Positions 1-7,295 of a stretch of DNA of 64,000 nt are shown here, piece by piece. Within the stretch, counting starts at the first letter, position 1. Each line of letters opens with the position of its first letter. The stretch is from CAYOZN01 sp964408455 (lineage in GTDB: Bacteria; Planctomycetota; Phycisphaerae; UBA1845; UTPLA1). The stretch lies in NCBI GenBank assembly GCA_964408455.1, contig CAYOZN010000001.1:1-64000 (forward strand), in the 5' to 3' direction. Both the position numbers and the translations under genes were made by a program. The notes beneath the pieces were generated by a model. That model was not told where the DNA came from. It saw only the letters and a list, made by a program, of their open reading frames with translations, and did not search any database.

Positions 1-219
1 CGCAACCACAAGGTGCGCGTGATTCGCGACGGCGTCGTCGTCAAGGAAGGCGTCGGTCTGGATTCACTGCGCCGCTTCAAGGATGACGTGAGGGAGGTCA
101 AGGCCGGCGTGGAATGCGGCATTCGCATCGAGCGCTTCGACGATCTCAAACCGGGTGACATCATCGAGGCCTACGAAGTTGTGAAGATTGCCCGGACACT
201 GGCGACCGCCAAGTCCTGA
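1..219 (+). CDS. infB: Translation initiation factor IF-2, C-terminal end (5' truncated)
   Basis: Only the last 72 codons are present; the gene enters from the left edge in frame 1 and stops with TGA at 217-219. The residues fit the final beta-barrel (domain IV, the fMet-tRNA-binding C2 domain) of bacterial IF-2: VRVIRDGVVV, then a basic stretch RRFKDDV, then VECGIRIERFDDLKPGDIIE, which is the signature close of the protein. IF-2 is the GTPase that brings initiator tRNA to the 30S subunit. DUF503 and rbfA follow on the same strand, the usual bacterial infB-ylxP-rbfA order, which supports the call. The GTPase domain lies outside the window. Confidence 0.95.
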   Translation, partial: RNHKVRVIRDGVVVKEGVGLDSLRRFKDDVREVKAGVECGIRIERFDDLKPGDIIEAYEVVKIARTLATAKS

Positions 220-252
220 GCGTCGGGCGCGTTGCCCGGAGACTGGCCGATC

Positions 253-534
253 ATGGTCGTCGGCGTGCTGGAACTCGAGCTGTTCGTACGCGACGCCATG
301 TCCCTCAAGGACAAGCGCCGCGCAATCAAGGGACTGAAGGACCGTCTTGCCGGCCGCCACAATGTTTCGATCGCCGAGGTCGACGCCCTGGATGAACATC
401 GCCGCAGCCTCATCGCCGTCGCCATGGTCTCCAACGACCGGCGTTTCACCGAGAGCTGCCTGTCGAAAATTGTGGACGAGGTGCGGATGATGGGTTCGGT
501 CAGCCTGGGACGCTACACCATGGACTTTTTCTGA
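253..534 (+). CDS. DUF503 (YlxP-like) small protein
   Basis: This 93-residue protein opens with MVVGVLELELF and carries the S-L-K-D-K-R segment followed by a ferredoxin-like alternation, ending in GRYTMDFF. These are features of the DUF503/YlxP family, which is almost always encoded between infB and rbfA, as here. A TTG at 232 would add seven residues, but the family normally begins at the M(I/V)VG motif, so ATG 253 is preferred. The molecular function is not established; an accessory role in ribosome or RNA processing is inferred from gene order only. Confidence 0.85.
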   Translation: MVVGVLELELFVRDAMSLKDKRRAIKGLKDRLAGRHNVSIAEVDALDEHRRSLIAVAMVSNDRRFTESCLSKIVDEVRMMGSVSLGRYTMDFF

Positions 535-590
535 TCGCGCAGTTAATCGCAAGGCGGGAGCGGGCGGCGCGGGGAGGCCCGCGGCAGAGC

Positions 591-1031
591 ATGTCGCATC
601 GAAGAGACAGATTGGCGCACCTCGTGCGGGACGTCGTCAGCGACGCCATTTCAAACCGCATTGCCGATCCGCGCGTGAGCCGCTTCACCAGCATCACGGC
701 CGTGCGGATTTCGCCGGACATGCGCCTCGCCGATGTTCACATCAGCGTCATGGGCGACGACAAGGATGCTGCCACCACGATGAAGGGGCTCGACAGCGCC
801 CGCGGTCTCATCCAGACTCGCCTCGCCAGACAGGTCCGCATGCGCACCTGCCCCAGCATCCGCTTTCACCTGGACCTCGGCATCAAGAAGGCCATCCAGA
901 CCTATCAATCCCTCACCGACATCGTCCGCGAGGGCCCCGACAAGTCCCGGCCGGACGAGAGTGACTCGTCCGCTTCACCACCAGACGAATCCTCCGAGCA
1001 TCGCCACGACAAACCAGAGGACGGAGAATGA
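591..1031 (+). CDS. rbfA: Ribosome-binding factor A
   Basis: The 146-residue product has the KH-like RbfA fold: an N-terminal basic helix (RRDRLAHLVRDVVSDAI), the conserved DPRVSRFTSITAVRISPDM strand-turn, and the late segment PSIRFHLDLGIKKAIQ. RbfA binds 30S precursors near the 5' end of 16S rRNA and acts in late small-subunit maturation. The last ~35 residues are an acidic, Ser/Pro-rich tail beyond the core. The stop overlaps the next start by 4 nt (ATGA at 1028-1031), implying translational coupling. Length and context (infB, DUF503) are standard. Confidence 0.92.
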   Translation: MSHRRDRLAHLVRDVVSDAISNRIADPRVSRFTSITAVRISPDMRLADVHISVMGDDKDAATTMKGLDSARGLIQTRLARQVRMRTCPSIRFHLDLGIKKAIQTYQSLTDIVREGPDKSRPDESDSSASPPDESSEHRHDKPEDGE

Positions 1032-1849
1032 AAAACGCCGCAGAGTATTCGCGACGCATTCGCCAGCTCTTCAACAAGGTTCGCAGGGACGCCGGCAAGC
1101 ACGCCGTCCAGATCCCCGAGCATCCGACTCACATCATGCTCCTGGGCGTCCTGGCCAACTACACCACCGAACCGCGCGCCGCCATCGGCCTTGAGCGCAT
1201 CCTGACCGGCACAGTCGACTTGAACGACCTCCGCGTCACACCGGTCGCGGATATCGTCGCCATGCTCGGCGACTTTCCCAGGTCCCGTCCCGCCGCCGAA
1301 GAGGTGGTCAGCGTCCTCAACTCGGTCTTCAATCACACCCACGATCTGGACCTGTCGTTTCTCGGTTCGATGGCCCGCAAGGCCGCGGTCCAGTTTCTCG
1401 CCGGACTGGATGGCGCCAGCCCCCACGCCATTGCCTACTTCCGCCGCCAATACCTCGAAGAGCACATCGTTCCGCTCGACGACAACATGAGGGCCTGCCT
1501 CGTACGTCTCAACTGCCTGCCCGACAGCGCCACCAGCGACGAAGTGACACGTTTCGTCGCCAACGTCATCAAGGATCGCGAGGCCGTCGCCTTCTACGGC
1601 GGCCTTAAGAAGTACGCAGCAAGCCATGCCCCGCGCGGGGGAAAGGCGCGCCAGGCGGCGCCCGAATCCTCCACGCCGGAAAAGCCCTCCCGATCCCCCG
1701 AGGTCCCTTCCCGGGCCCCGGCCGCCGCCAAAACCGAGAGCCGCCCACGCGCTGCCCGTCCTGCCAGGGCTGGTGCGGCCACAGGCGCAAAAAAGGCACG
1801 CACGCCGAGGGCGGCACGCGCAAAACGCGCCCCCACCAAAAAAAAATAG
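1028..1849 (+). CDS. Endonuclease III-like (HhH-GPD fold) protein with degenerate active site and basic tail
   Basis: The 273-residue product shows an all-helical core (residues ~1-200) that I align by eye with the endonuclease III/HhH-GPD family: PTHIMLLGVLAN near the N-terminus, and PLDDNMRACLVRLNCL where the family has VDTHVxRvxxRLG, so an Asp near the catalytic position is kept. The expected LPGVGRKTA hairpin appears to be LDGASPHAI, which lacks the catalytic Lys, and no 4Fe-4S cysteine motif follows. Residues ~205-273 form a Pro/Ala/Lys/Arg-rich tail resembling histone H1-like nucleic-acid-binding tails. It overlaps rbfA by 4 nt. A non-catalytic DNA- or RNA-binding role is inference; the fold assignment is moderate. 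Confidence 0.55.
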   Translation: MKNAAEYSRRIRQLFNKVRRDAGKHAVQIPEHPTHIMLLGVLANYTTEPRAAIGLERILTGTVDLNDLRVTPVADIVAMLGDFPRSRPAAEEVVSVLNSVFNHTHDLDLSFLGSMARKAAVQFLAGLDGASPHAIAYFRRQYLEEHIVPLDDNMRACLVRLNCLPDSATSDEVTRFVANVIKDREAVAFYGGLKKYAASHAPRGGKARQAAPESSTPEKPSRSPEVPSRAPAAAKTESRPRAARPARAGAATGAKKARTPRAARAKRAPTKKK

Positions 1850-1913
1850 CCCGCCATACCCTAAAATGACGCGCCGCCACGCGCCGATCTGCATGTCGGC
1901 GCAAGCGCGCTGG

Positions 1914-1919
1914 TATAAG
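1914..1919 (+). promoter_or_regulatory. Candidate -10 box for the TPR gene
   Basis: TATAAG lies just before the assembly gap, on the strand and in the position expected for transcription of the TPR gene whose 5' end is in the gap. No convincing -35 hexamer is seen. Confidence 0.35.
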
Positions 1920-1929
1920 CCCGAAGGGG

Positions 1930-2029
1930 NNNNNNNNNNNNNNNNNNNNNNNNNNNNNNNNNNNNNNNNNNNNNNNNNNNNNNNNNNNNNNNNNNNNNNN
2001 NNNNNNNNNNNNNNNNNNNNNNNNNNNNN
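1930..2029. other. Assembly gap (100 N)
   Basis: Exactly 100 ambiguous bases, the conventional filler for a scaffold join of unknown length. The reading frame of the TPR gene is open directly from its right edge (2030), so the true start and probable signal peptide of that gene are missing. Confidence 0.98.
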
Positions 2030-4915
2030 GCCGGGCGTCTGAAAGACCGCGATTCGATGCTCCCCGATCTTCGCGAGGCCCTGGCCGCACACCACGATCG
2101 CGCTCGGATGGCCCGTGCCGATCTGCTCGTCAAGCTCGACCGGCCGCAGGAGGCGGTCGCCGCGTATGCCGAGGCATTTGAGCGTCATCCCGGTGACACC
2201 GAATTGCGCCGCAAATACTTCCTGAGCCTCGCGCGCAGCAATCAGGCCGAACGGGCATTCGAGCTGGCCCGCGAACAGATCGCCCGGCAGCCGGACCAGG
2301 CGGCCTTCGACGTGCTTCGCAGCCTGTGCGACGAAACGGACGGGGGAGGCCAGGCTCGCTGGACTGTCGAACTCCAGGCGCTGGCCGCGGCGCCAATCGA
2401 CGGAGCGGGAGCAAGCATACTCGCCAACTTGTTGCGCGAGGCCAGTCGGCCCGACGACGCGATGCGCGTACTCGATCGAGCCGCCCGGCACGGCGAGCTA
2501 TCCGCCGATGCACGGCTCGTTCGTGCCAGGATGCTGGCCGACCACGGCAACATGCAGGGTCTCGCTGCCCAGCTGATCGAGCTGCTGGAGAAGGACGCAC
2601 ACTCGGCCGACGCCGTGCGGAAGTTCGTCGTCGAAGAGCTGCCCGCGGCGCAGGCGGATGCGCTGTTGCAGGCGATTCGATCCAATCTTGGCGAGCGCAC
2701 AGAGGACAACGGCGCCGCCAGGCTCCTGCTGGCCATCGGCCTGCTGCGCGCCGGCGATGATGCCGCCGCCACCGTTGCCTTTGAGCGCGCGCTCGACCTG
2801 TCGCGGGACCTGTCGCACGCCATTCTTCCGGAACTGGTCCGGCTCTATCGCAAGGCACGCCGCTGGAACGACGTGATTCGTGTCGCCGAAGAGGCACACG
2901 CTCGAAGCGACGCCGACGCCGATGTCTATCTCGCCCGCGGCCTCGCCCACGACGCCCTTCAGCAGGATGACGAAGCCACGCAGGCGTTTCTTCATGCCAT
3001 CGAGGCGGATCGCACCCGCGCCGAACCCCTCTTCGAACTGGGCCGCGCCGCCGAGCGCCGCAGGCAGTACAAGCAGGCTGTCCAGTATTACGTGCGCCTT
3101 CTCGATGAAATCGATCCCACCTTCGATGCCGCACGCGAACGCTTGATCGAATTGCTCTTCAATGCCCGCGAGTTTGATCAGGCAAAGGACTACTTCAACG
3201 GCTTCGCCGAGCTGAAGCGCAGCGGTCCGCCGGTCGAACGCTGCCGCGCCATCCTCGATCTGCGCGAAAGCAAGGCCGACAGCGACCAGGCACGCCTCGA
3301 CCAGTACGTCGGCGCCCTTCGCAGGATCATCGAGAAGCATCCCGAGGATGCGCCGACGCGCGTCGAGATCGCCCGCGTGTTCGTCACGGTACGCCGCCTC
3401 GACGATGCCCTGGCAGAACTCGACCGTGCCATGGCGATCGATCCCGACGACGAAGATGCCTTGCGCCTGAAGGCCGAAGCCCTTGCCGGCCTCTTCCGGT
3501 TCGATCGCGCCATCGATGTCGTACGCGAACTGCTGACCTTTCGGCCGATCGATCTCGATTATCTCCGGCGCCTCCTCGAATACGGCAACGCCCACGGCGA
3601 TTTCGTGACCGCCGCCGACGCCCTCAAACAGATGGCCGATCTCCCCGCGCTCAAGGACATGCGCGATGCCCTCATCGGTCAGCGGATCAGCACCTTGCTG
3701 GCCGCTCGCCGCCATGAGGATGCCATCGCGGCCGCCAGCGAGTGGATGGAGGCTTCCCCGGACGATCCCTTGCGGCGCGGCGCATACCTCGCCGCCCTTA
3801 GCGCTGCCGGACGCCACGACGAGGCCGTCGCCTTCGCCATCAAGAAGCTGGAGGCCGACCCCGCCAGCGCCGTCGTCCGGCTCGAGCTGCTCTCCCGGCT
3901 TCAGGACGCCGGGCGCCACGACGAAGCCCAGCAACGCATCCTCGAATGGCTCGCCGAAAAGCCCGATGACATCGACTTGACATTCTGGCTGGCCTGGCAG
4001 TGCTTCAGCGGCCGCCGCTGGGAAGATGCCATCGAAGTGGCGCGACAGGGCGTCGCGGCAGGCGAAAGCGTCGCCCGCTTCGAGGAATTGATCATCCAGA
4101 GCCTGCTGGCCGCCGGCCGGCAGGACGAGGCCATCGATTACTGCCAGGACCGCGCCGAACGCCTCGAACGCGCCGCCCGCGGCGATGCCGCCGTCGGCCG
4201 CATGGGGGCCCAGGGCGCTGCCCGCGATTACGTCCGCGCGTCGGTCGAGCACGCCCGCGTCCTCATCATCTGTCGCCGTTACGTGGAGGCCGAGCGCCTG
4301 ATCCTGCGGCTGCTCCAGCCTCACATGGTCGCCATGGAGGAGGGGAAGCCCTTTGACAAGGCCACCGTCAGCGATCTGCGTAACTTCCTCTCCGAGGTCT
4401 ATCAATCGACCGGCCGCCTGTCTCAGGCCATCGAACAGCTCGAGGAAGTGCTGCGCCTGAATCCCGAAGACCCCGGCGCCGCCAACAATCTGGGGTACGT
4501 CATGGCCGATGCCGGCCGGCAGCTCGACCGTGCCGAGCAGCTCCTTCGCGCCTCGCTCGCTGCCAATCCCAGCTCGCATGCCACCCTCGACAGCTTCGGC
4601 TGGGTGCTCTACAAGCGCGGCAGCTTCGACGATGCCGCATATCACCTGTCGCAGGCGGCGCGCGTATCCCAGGGCGAGGACCCGGTCATCCACGACCATC
4701 TGGCCGACGCGCTCTATCGGCTCGGCCGCGCCACCGACGCCCGTCGCCACTGGGGCGAGGCACTGACGCTCTGCGAAAAGCAGATCGACGAGCCGGCCAT
4801 GCACGAGCGCAGCGAGTTAAAGGCCACGATCGAGAAAAAGCTGCGGCAACTCGACGAGGGCGCCGCCGTCGACACCGCGCCGGTCGTCAGCGCGTCGTCT
4901 CAACCATCGTCCTGA
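2030..4915 (+). CDS. Large TPR-repeat protein (5' end in assembly gap)
   Basis: The frame is open from the gap (A-G-R-L-K-D-R-D-S then Met at 2057) to TGA at 4913-4915, giving at least 961 residues. Nearly the whole length is tetratricopeptide-like helical hairpins with the small-residue/aromatic spacing W/L-x2-L-G/A-x3-A-x6-F-x-A-x4-P; clear units include the ones around DEATQAFLHAIEADRT, DDALAELDRAMAIDPDDED and the last four repeats, with GAANNLGYVMADAGRQLDRA. The extreme C-terminus is a short Ser/Pro/Val-rich tail. Such proteins scaffold protein complexes, often in the envelope. A Met at 2057 sits inside the repeat field, so it is unlikely to be the real start. The specific role is unknown. 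Confidence 0.85.
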   Translation, partial: AGRLKDRDSMLPDLREALAAHHDRARMARADLLVKLDRPQEAVAAYAEAFERHPGDTELRRKYFLSLARSNQAERAFELAREQIARQPDQAAFDVLRSLCDETDGGGQARWTVELQALAAAPIDGAGASILANLLREASRPDDAMRVLDRAARHGELSADARLVRARMLADHGNMQGLAAQLIELLEKDAHSADAVRKFVVEELPAAQADALLQAIRSNLGERTEDNGAARLLLAIGLLRAGDDAAATVAFERALDLSRDLSHAILPELVRLYRKARRWNDVIRVAEEAHARSDADADVYLARGLAHDALQQDDEATQAFLHAIEADRTRAEPLFELGRAAERRRQYKQAVQYYVRLLDEIDPTFDAARERLIELLFNAREFDQAKDYFNGFAELKRSGPPVERCRAILDLRESKADSDQARLDQYVGALRRIIEKHPEDAPTRVEIARVFVTVRRLDDALAELDRAMAIDPDDEDALRLKAEALAGLFRFDRAIDVVRELLTFRPIDLDYLRRLLEYGNAHGDFVTAADALKQMADLPALKDMRDALIGQRISTLLAARRHEDAIAAASEWMEASPDDPLRRGAYLAALSAAGRHDEAVAFAIKKLEADPASAVVRLELLSRLQDAGRHDEAQQRILEWLAEKPDDIDLTFWLAWQCFSGRRWEDAIEVARQGVAAGESVARFEELIIQSLLAAGRQDEAIDYCQDRAERLERAARGDAAVGRMGAQGAARDYVRASVEHARVLIICRRYVEAERLILRLLQPHMVAMEEGKPFDKATVSDLRNFLSEVYQSTGRLSQAIEQLEEVLRLNPEDPGAANNLGYVMADAGRQLDRAEQLLRASLAANPSSHATLDSFGWVLYKRGSFDDAAYHLSQAARVSQGEDPVIHDHLADALYRLGRATDARRHWGEALTLCEKQIDEPAMHERSELKATIEKKLRQLDEGAAVDTAPVVSASSQPSS

Positions 4916-5097
4916 TGCCGGCGTGGCTTCCTGACCTGTGCGAATTTCCTGCGACGATTCCGCCTTCGCATTCGCGTTGACCGGGGGCGAAAGCAGGCAG
5001 TTTGTGCTAAGATTCTTGCCGGCGCATCGCCCGCAGCCGGACCGTCCCGGTCGCTGCGTTCGGCTGGTTTTCGTGCATCCGTAGAGAGGTCGGCCCG

Positions 5098-5847
5098 ATG
5101 GCAGGTCATAGTAAATGGAACAACATCAAGCATAAGAAGGGCGCCAACGATGCCCGCCGCGGCAAACTGTGGAGCAAGCTGGCCCGCAACATCATCGTCG
5201 CCGCCAAGTCCGGCGGGGGCGATCCGGCTGCCAACCTCTCCCTCCGCTACGCCATTGACAAGGCCAAGGAAGCCAACATGCCCAACGACACGATCGATAA
5301 GGCGATCAAGAAGGGCACCGGCGAACTCGATGGCGCCGCCAGCTTTCAGCCCGCCGTGTACGAGGGTTACGGCCCCGGCGGCGTCGCGGTCATCGTTGAC
5401 GCACTGACCGACAATCCCGCGCGCACCGCCCCCGAAATCAAGAAAATCTTCGAACGCGGCGGTGGCAACATGGGCGCCCCGAATTGCGTGAGCTGGAATT
5501 TCTCCACCAAGGGCGTCTTTTCCATCGCCGCCGCCGACGCCGATGAGGACACCCTCATGGAAGTCGCGCTCGACGCCGGGGCGGAGGATGTCGCCCTGGA
5601 AGGGGACACCTGGCAGATCAGGTGCGATGTGCCCGCCTTCGAACCGGTGCGAAAGGCCCTCGAGGCCAAGGGCCTCAAGACGCAGTCCGCCGAGATCACC
5701 AAGATCCCCGGCAGCACCGTCAGCATCGACGCCGAAGCCGCCGAACGCATCATCAAGATGATCGAAGCCTTCGAGGAAAACGACGACGTCCAGCAGGTCT
5801 ACAGCAACTTCGACATGTCGGAAGAAGTGATGGCCCGGATGAGCTGA
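5098..5847 (+). CDS. yebC: YebC/PmpR (TACO1) family protein
   Basis: The 249-residue product begins MAGHSKWNNIKHKKGANDA, the family signature, and continues with NMPNDTIDKAIKKG, YEGYGPGGVAVIVDALTDN and the third-domain segment ending near NFDMSEE. It is full length for the family (~240-250). YebC proteins have been described as DNA-binding regulators and, more recently, as translation factors helping ribosomes through proline stretches (the mitochondrial homologue is TACO1). A GAGAGG Shine-Dalgarno-like element precedes ATG 5098, and TAAGAT near 5010 is a possible -10. The gene stands alone and is followed by a palindrome array that may terminate it. Confidence 0.95.
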   Translation: MAGHSKWNNIKHKKGANDARRGKLWSKLARNIIVAAKSGGGDPAANLSLRYAIDKAKEANMPNDTIDKAIKKGTGELDGAASFQPAVYEGYGPGGVAVIVDALTDNPARTAPEIKKIFERGGGNMGAPNCVSWNFSTKGVFSIAAADADEDTLMEVALDAGAEDVALEGDTWQIRCDVPAFEPVRKALEAKGLKTQSAEITKIPGSTVSIDAEAAERIIKMIEAFEENDDVQQVYSNFDMSEEVMARMS

Positions 5848-5860
5848 GATTGCCCGTCAC

Positions 5861-6045
5861 GTGTGCCACTGCTGTGTCAGCAGTGCTTCTCACCAAGCAG
5901 GGTGCCACTGCTGTTTCAGCAGTGCTTCTCACCAAGCAGGGTGCCACTGCTGTTTCAGCAGTGCTCTTCCCCCAGCCCCGGGTGCCACTTCTGTGTCAGC
6001 AGTGCTTCTCACCAACCAGGGTGCCACTGCTGTGTCAGCAGTGCA
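5861..6045. repeat. Array of five palindromic repeats (CACTGCTG-N3-CAGCAGTG)
   Basis: Five near-identical units start at 5867, 5906, 5945, 5986 and 6025, spaced 39, 39, 41 and 39 bp. Each contains a perfect or one-mismatch palindrome of 8-bp arms around TGT or TTT, preceded by GTGC and followed in most by a CTTCTCACCAAGCAGG linker. The array fills the space between two convergent gene ends (yebC plus, STAS minus). Single copies of the same palindrome family occur at 14884-15044. The linkers are repeated too, so this is not a CRISPR. A role as a bidirectional terminator or REP/BIME-like element is inference. Confidence 0.9.
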
Positions 6046-6068
6046 GATCTCCGGACAACGGCCAGCCC

Positions 6069-6407
6069 TCACGCCTCAAGCTGAATGCTTGCCAGCCCGC
6101 TCGCCACGTTGTCGCAGCATTCAAAAATCTTGTCGAGGCCCGTCGTCAGAAACACGCCCCACACGTGTGTATTGATTCCGCACAGCCGCAGCTTCCCCGC
6201 CGGCGGCGTCAGGATCGCCTTGCGAAGCTTGAGCAGTTGCGCGATGTTGGATGAATTCAGAAAGCTGATATTCATCAGGTCCAGCACGAGATGACAGCCC
6301 GGCCGCTGCTCGATCATCTCCTGGATCAGGTTGATATCCTCGGAAAACAGGGGATCATCCTGCATCTCCCCGAGCAAAATGTTCTCCGACCATTCCTTGA
6401 CTGCCAT
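6069..6407 (-). CDS. STAS-domain anti-sigma factor antagonist-like protein
   Basis: The 112-residue single-domain protein matches the STAS fold (SpoIIAA/RsbV type): beta-strand HLVLDLMNISFLNSSNIAQL carries the conserved D-x-x-x-[IV]-x-x-x-[ND]-[ST]-[ST] loop where the phosphorylatable Ser/Thr sits (residues ~50-53), then GKLRLCGINTHVWGVFLTTGLDKIF. Such proteins bind an anti-sigma kinase when unphosphorylated and so release a sigma factor. No RsbW-like kinase or PP2C phosphatase is adjacent. A second STAS protein is at 17857-18198. The ATG at 6407 has a GGGAG about 30 nt upstream, so the ribosome-binding site is weak. Confidence 0.85.
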   Translation of the reverse strand: MAVKEWSENILLGEMQDDPLFSEDINLIQEMIEQRPGCHLVLDLMNISFLNSSNIAQLLKLRKAILTPPAGKLRLCGINTHVWGVFLTTGLDKIFECCDNVASGLASIQLEA

Positions 6408-6585
6408 GGTATCAATCCCGTGCGTACTGCTCTCCCGGTGCAGGGCCTGACCCTATACCCGCCCCAACGCGCTGTCAATGCCGCAACCCATGCGGCGCGG
6501 ATACCAATCCGGGGGCAGAGGCGTCTCGCCCGTGCGAAAAAGCGACACACTTTTGCGGTCCGTTGCCCACCCTCGCGTCGATCCT

Positions 6586-6990
6586 TCAACGATTCGGGAA
6601 ACGCAGGTATCCGGCGATGCGCCGCGACTGCACCTCGCCCACGCCGCGAACCTTCGTCAGATCCGCCGCACTGCGATACACCAGTTCACTGCCGTCCGCC
6701 GTCGAATGCGACTCACGGTACGACACGATTCGTTTGGCGATCACCGGGCCGATACCCGGCAGCAGGGCGAGCTCCGCCCACGATGCCGCGTTCGGGTCCA
6801 CGCCGATCGCCACGCGGTGCGTTGTGCCGGGCGGTGCGCCCTCACTCACCGGCCTGCCGTTCCAAAACCCTTGCACCAAAAGCGCAATTGTCAGCCCGGC
6901 GCAGATGCCGCACAGCACGAAGCCATGCCGCGGCGACATCACGTCATCCACGCCGATGCGGCCTTCGCAGTCGGAATCCAATTGCGACAT
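6586..6990 (-). CDS. ComEA-like helix-hairpin-helix DNA-binding membrane protein
   Basis: From ATG 6990 the product is 134 residues: a short N-terminus, one hydrophobic segment (GFVLCGICAGLTIALLVQGF, ~residues 22-41), and a C-terminal pair of HhH motifs, VDPNAASWAELALLPGIGPVIAKRIVSYRES and the later LTKVRGVGEVQSRRIAGYL. This is the architecture of ComEA, the DNA receptor for uptake, and of its many relatives in non-competent bacteria. A GTG at 7047 would add 19 residues, but its GGAGG is only one base away from the codon, too close. No other competence genes are nearby, so a role in DNA uptake is a family-based guess. Confidence 0.75.
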   Translation of the reverse strand: MSQLDSDCEGRIGVDDVMSPRHGFVLCGICAGLTIALLVQGFWNGRPVSEGAPPGTTHRVAIGVDPNAASWAELALLPGIGPVIAKRIVSYRESHSTADGSELVYRSAADLTKVRGVGEVQSRRIAGYLRFPNR

Positions 6991-7295
6991 TTTACACCCG
7001 CGCCATCCTGAGGCCGGCCTGATACGATGAAGCCGACGGACTGCCACACCTCCGCTTCCGCAATCTAACCCCGCGGCCTCTACGCGGGAAGTCCGGTCCG
7101 GTTACCGGATGAAACCGGCCCGCCCCTTGCGATTTCGCCGATCGGCATTGCCCGCGACTAACAACCCGCTGAAATCCCGGGTCATGCTATTGGGGATAGC
7201 GCCGGCCCTGCGCAAAATTGCGGATATTTGCCGCGAAACGTAGAATCGGTTCGGCCGATCCTGATAAGTGCGGCATTCTCGAAAGTGTGCATTAA
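6991..7295. other. Intergenic, divergent promoter region
   Basis: About 300 bp between divergently transcribed genes. No supported ORF. TAGAAT near 7241 on the plus strand is a weak -10 candidate for the glycosyltransferase. Confidence 0.5.

Noticed and set aside
2498..4804. 768-residue ORF on the minus strand
   Set aside because: It is antisense to the TPR gene; its composition mirrors the third-position GC of the real frame and it has no recognisable motif.
5861..6045. CRISPR array
   Set aside because: The spacing is CRISPR-like but the linkers are themselves repeated, the repeat is a ~19-bp palindrome and no cas genes are present.
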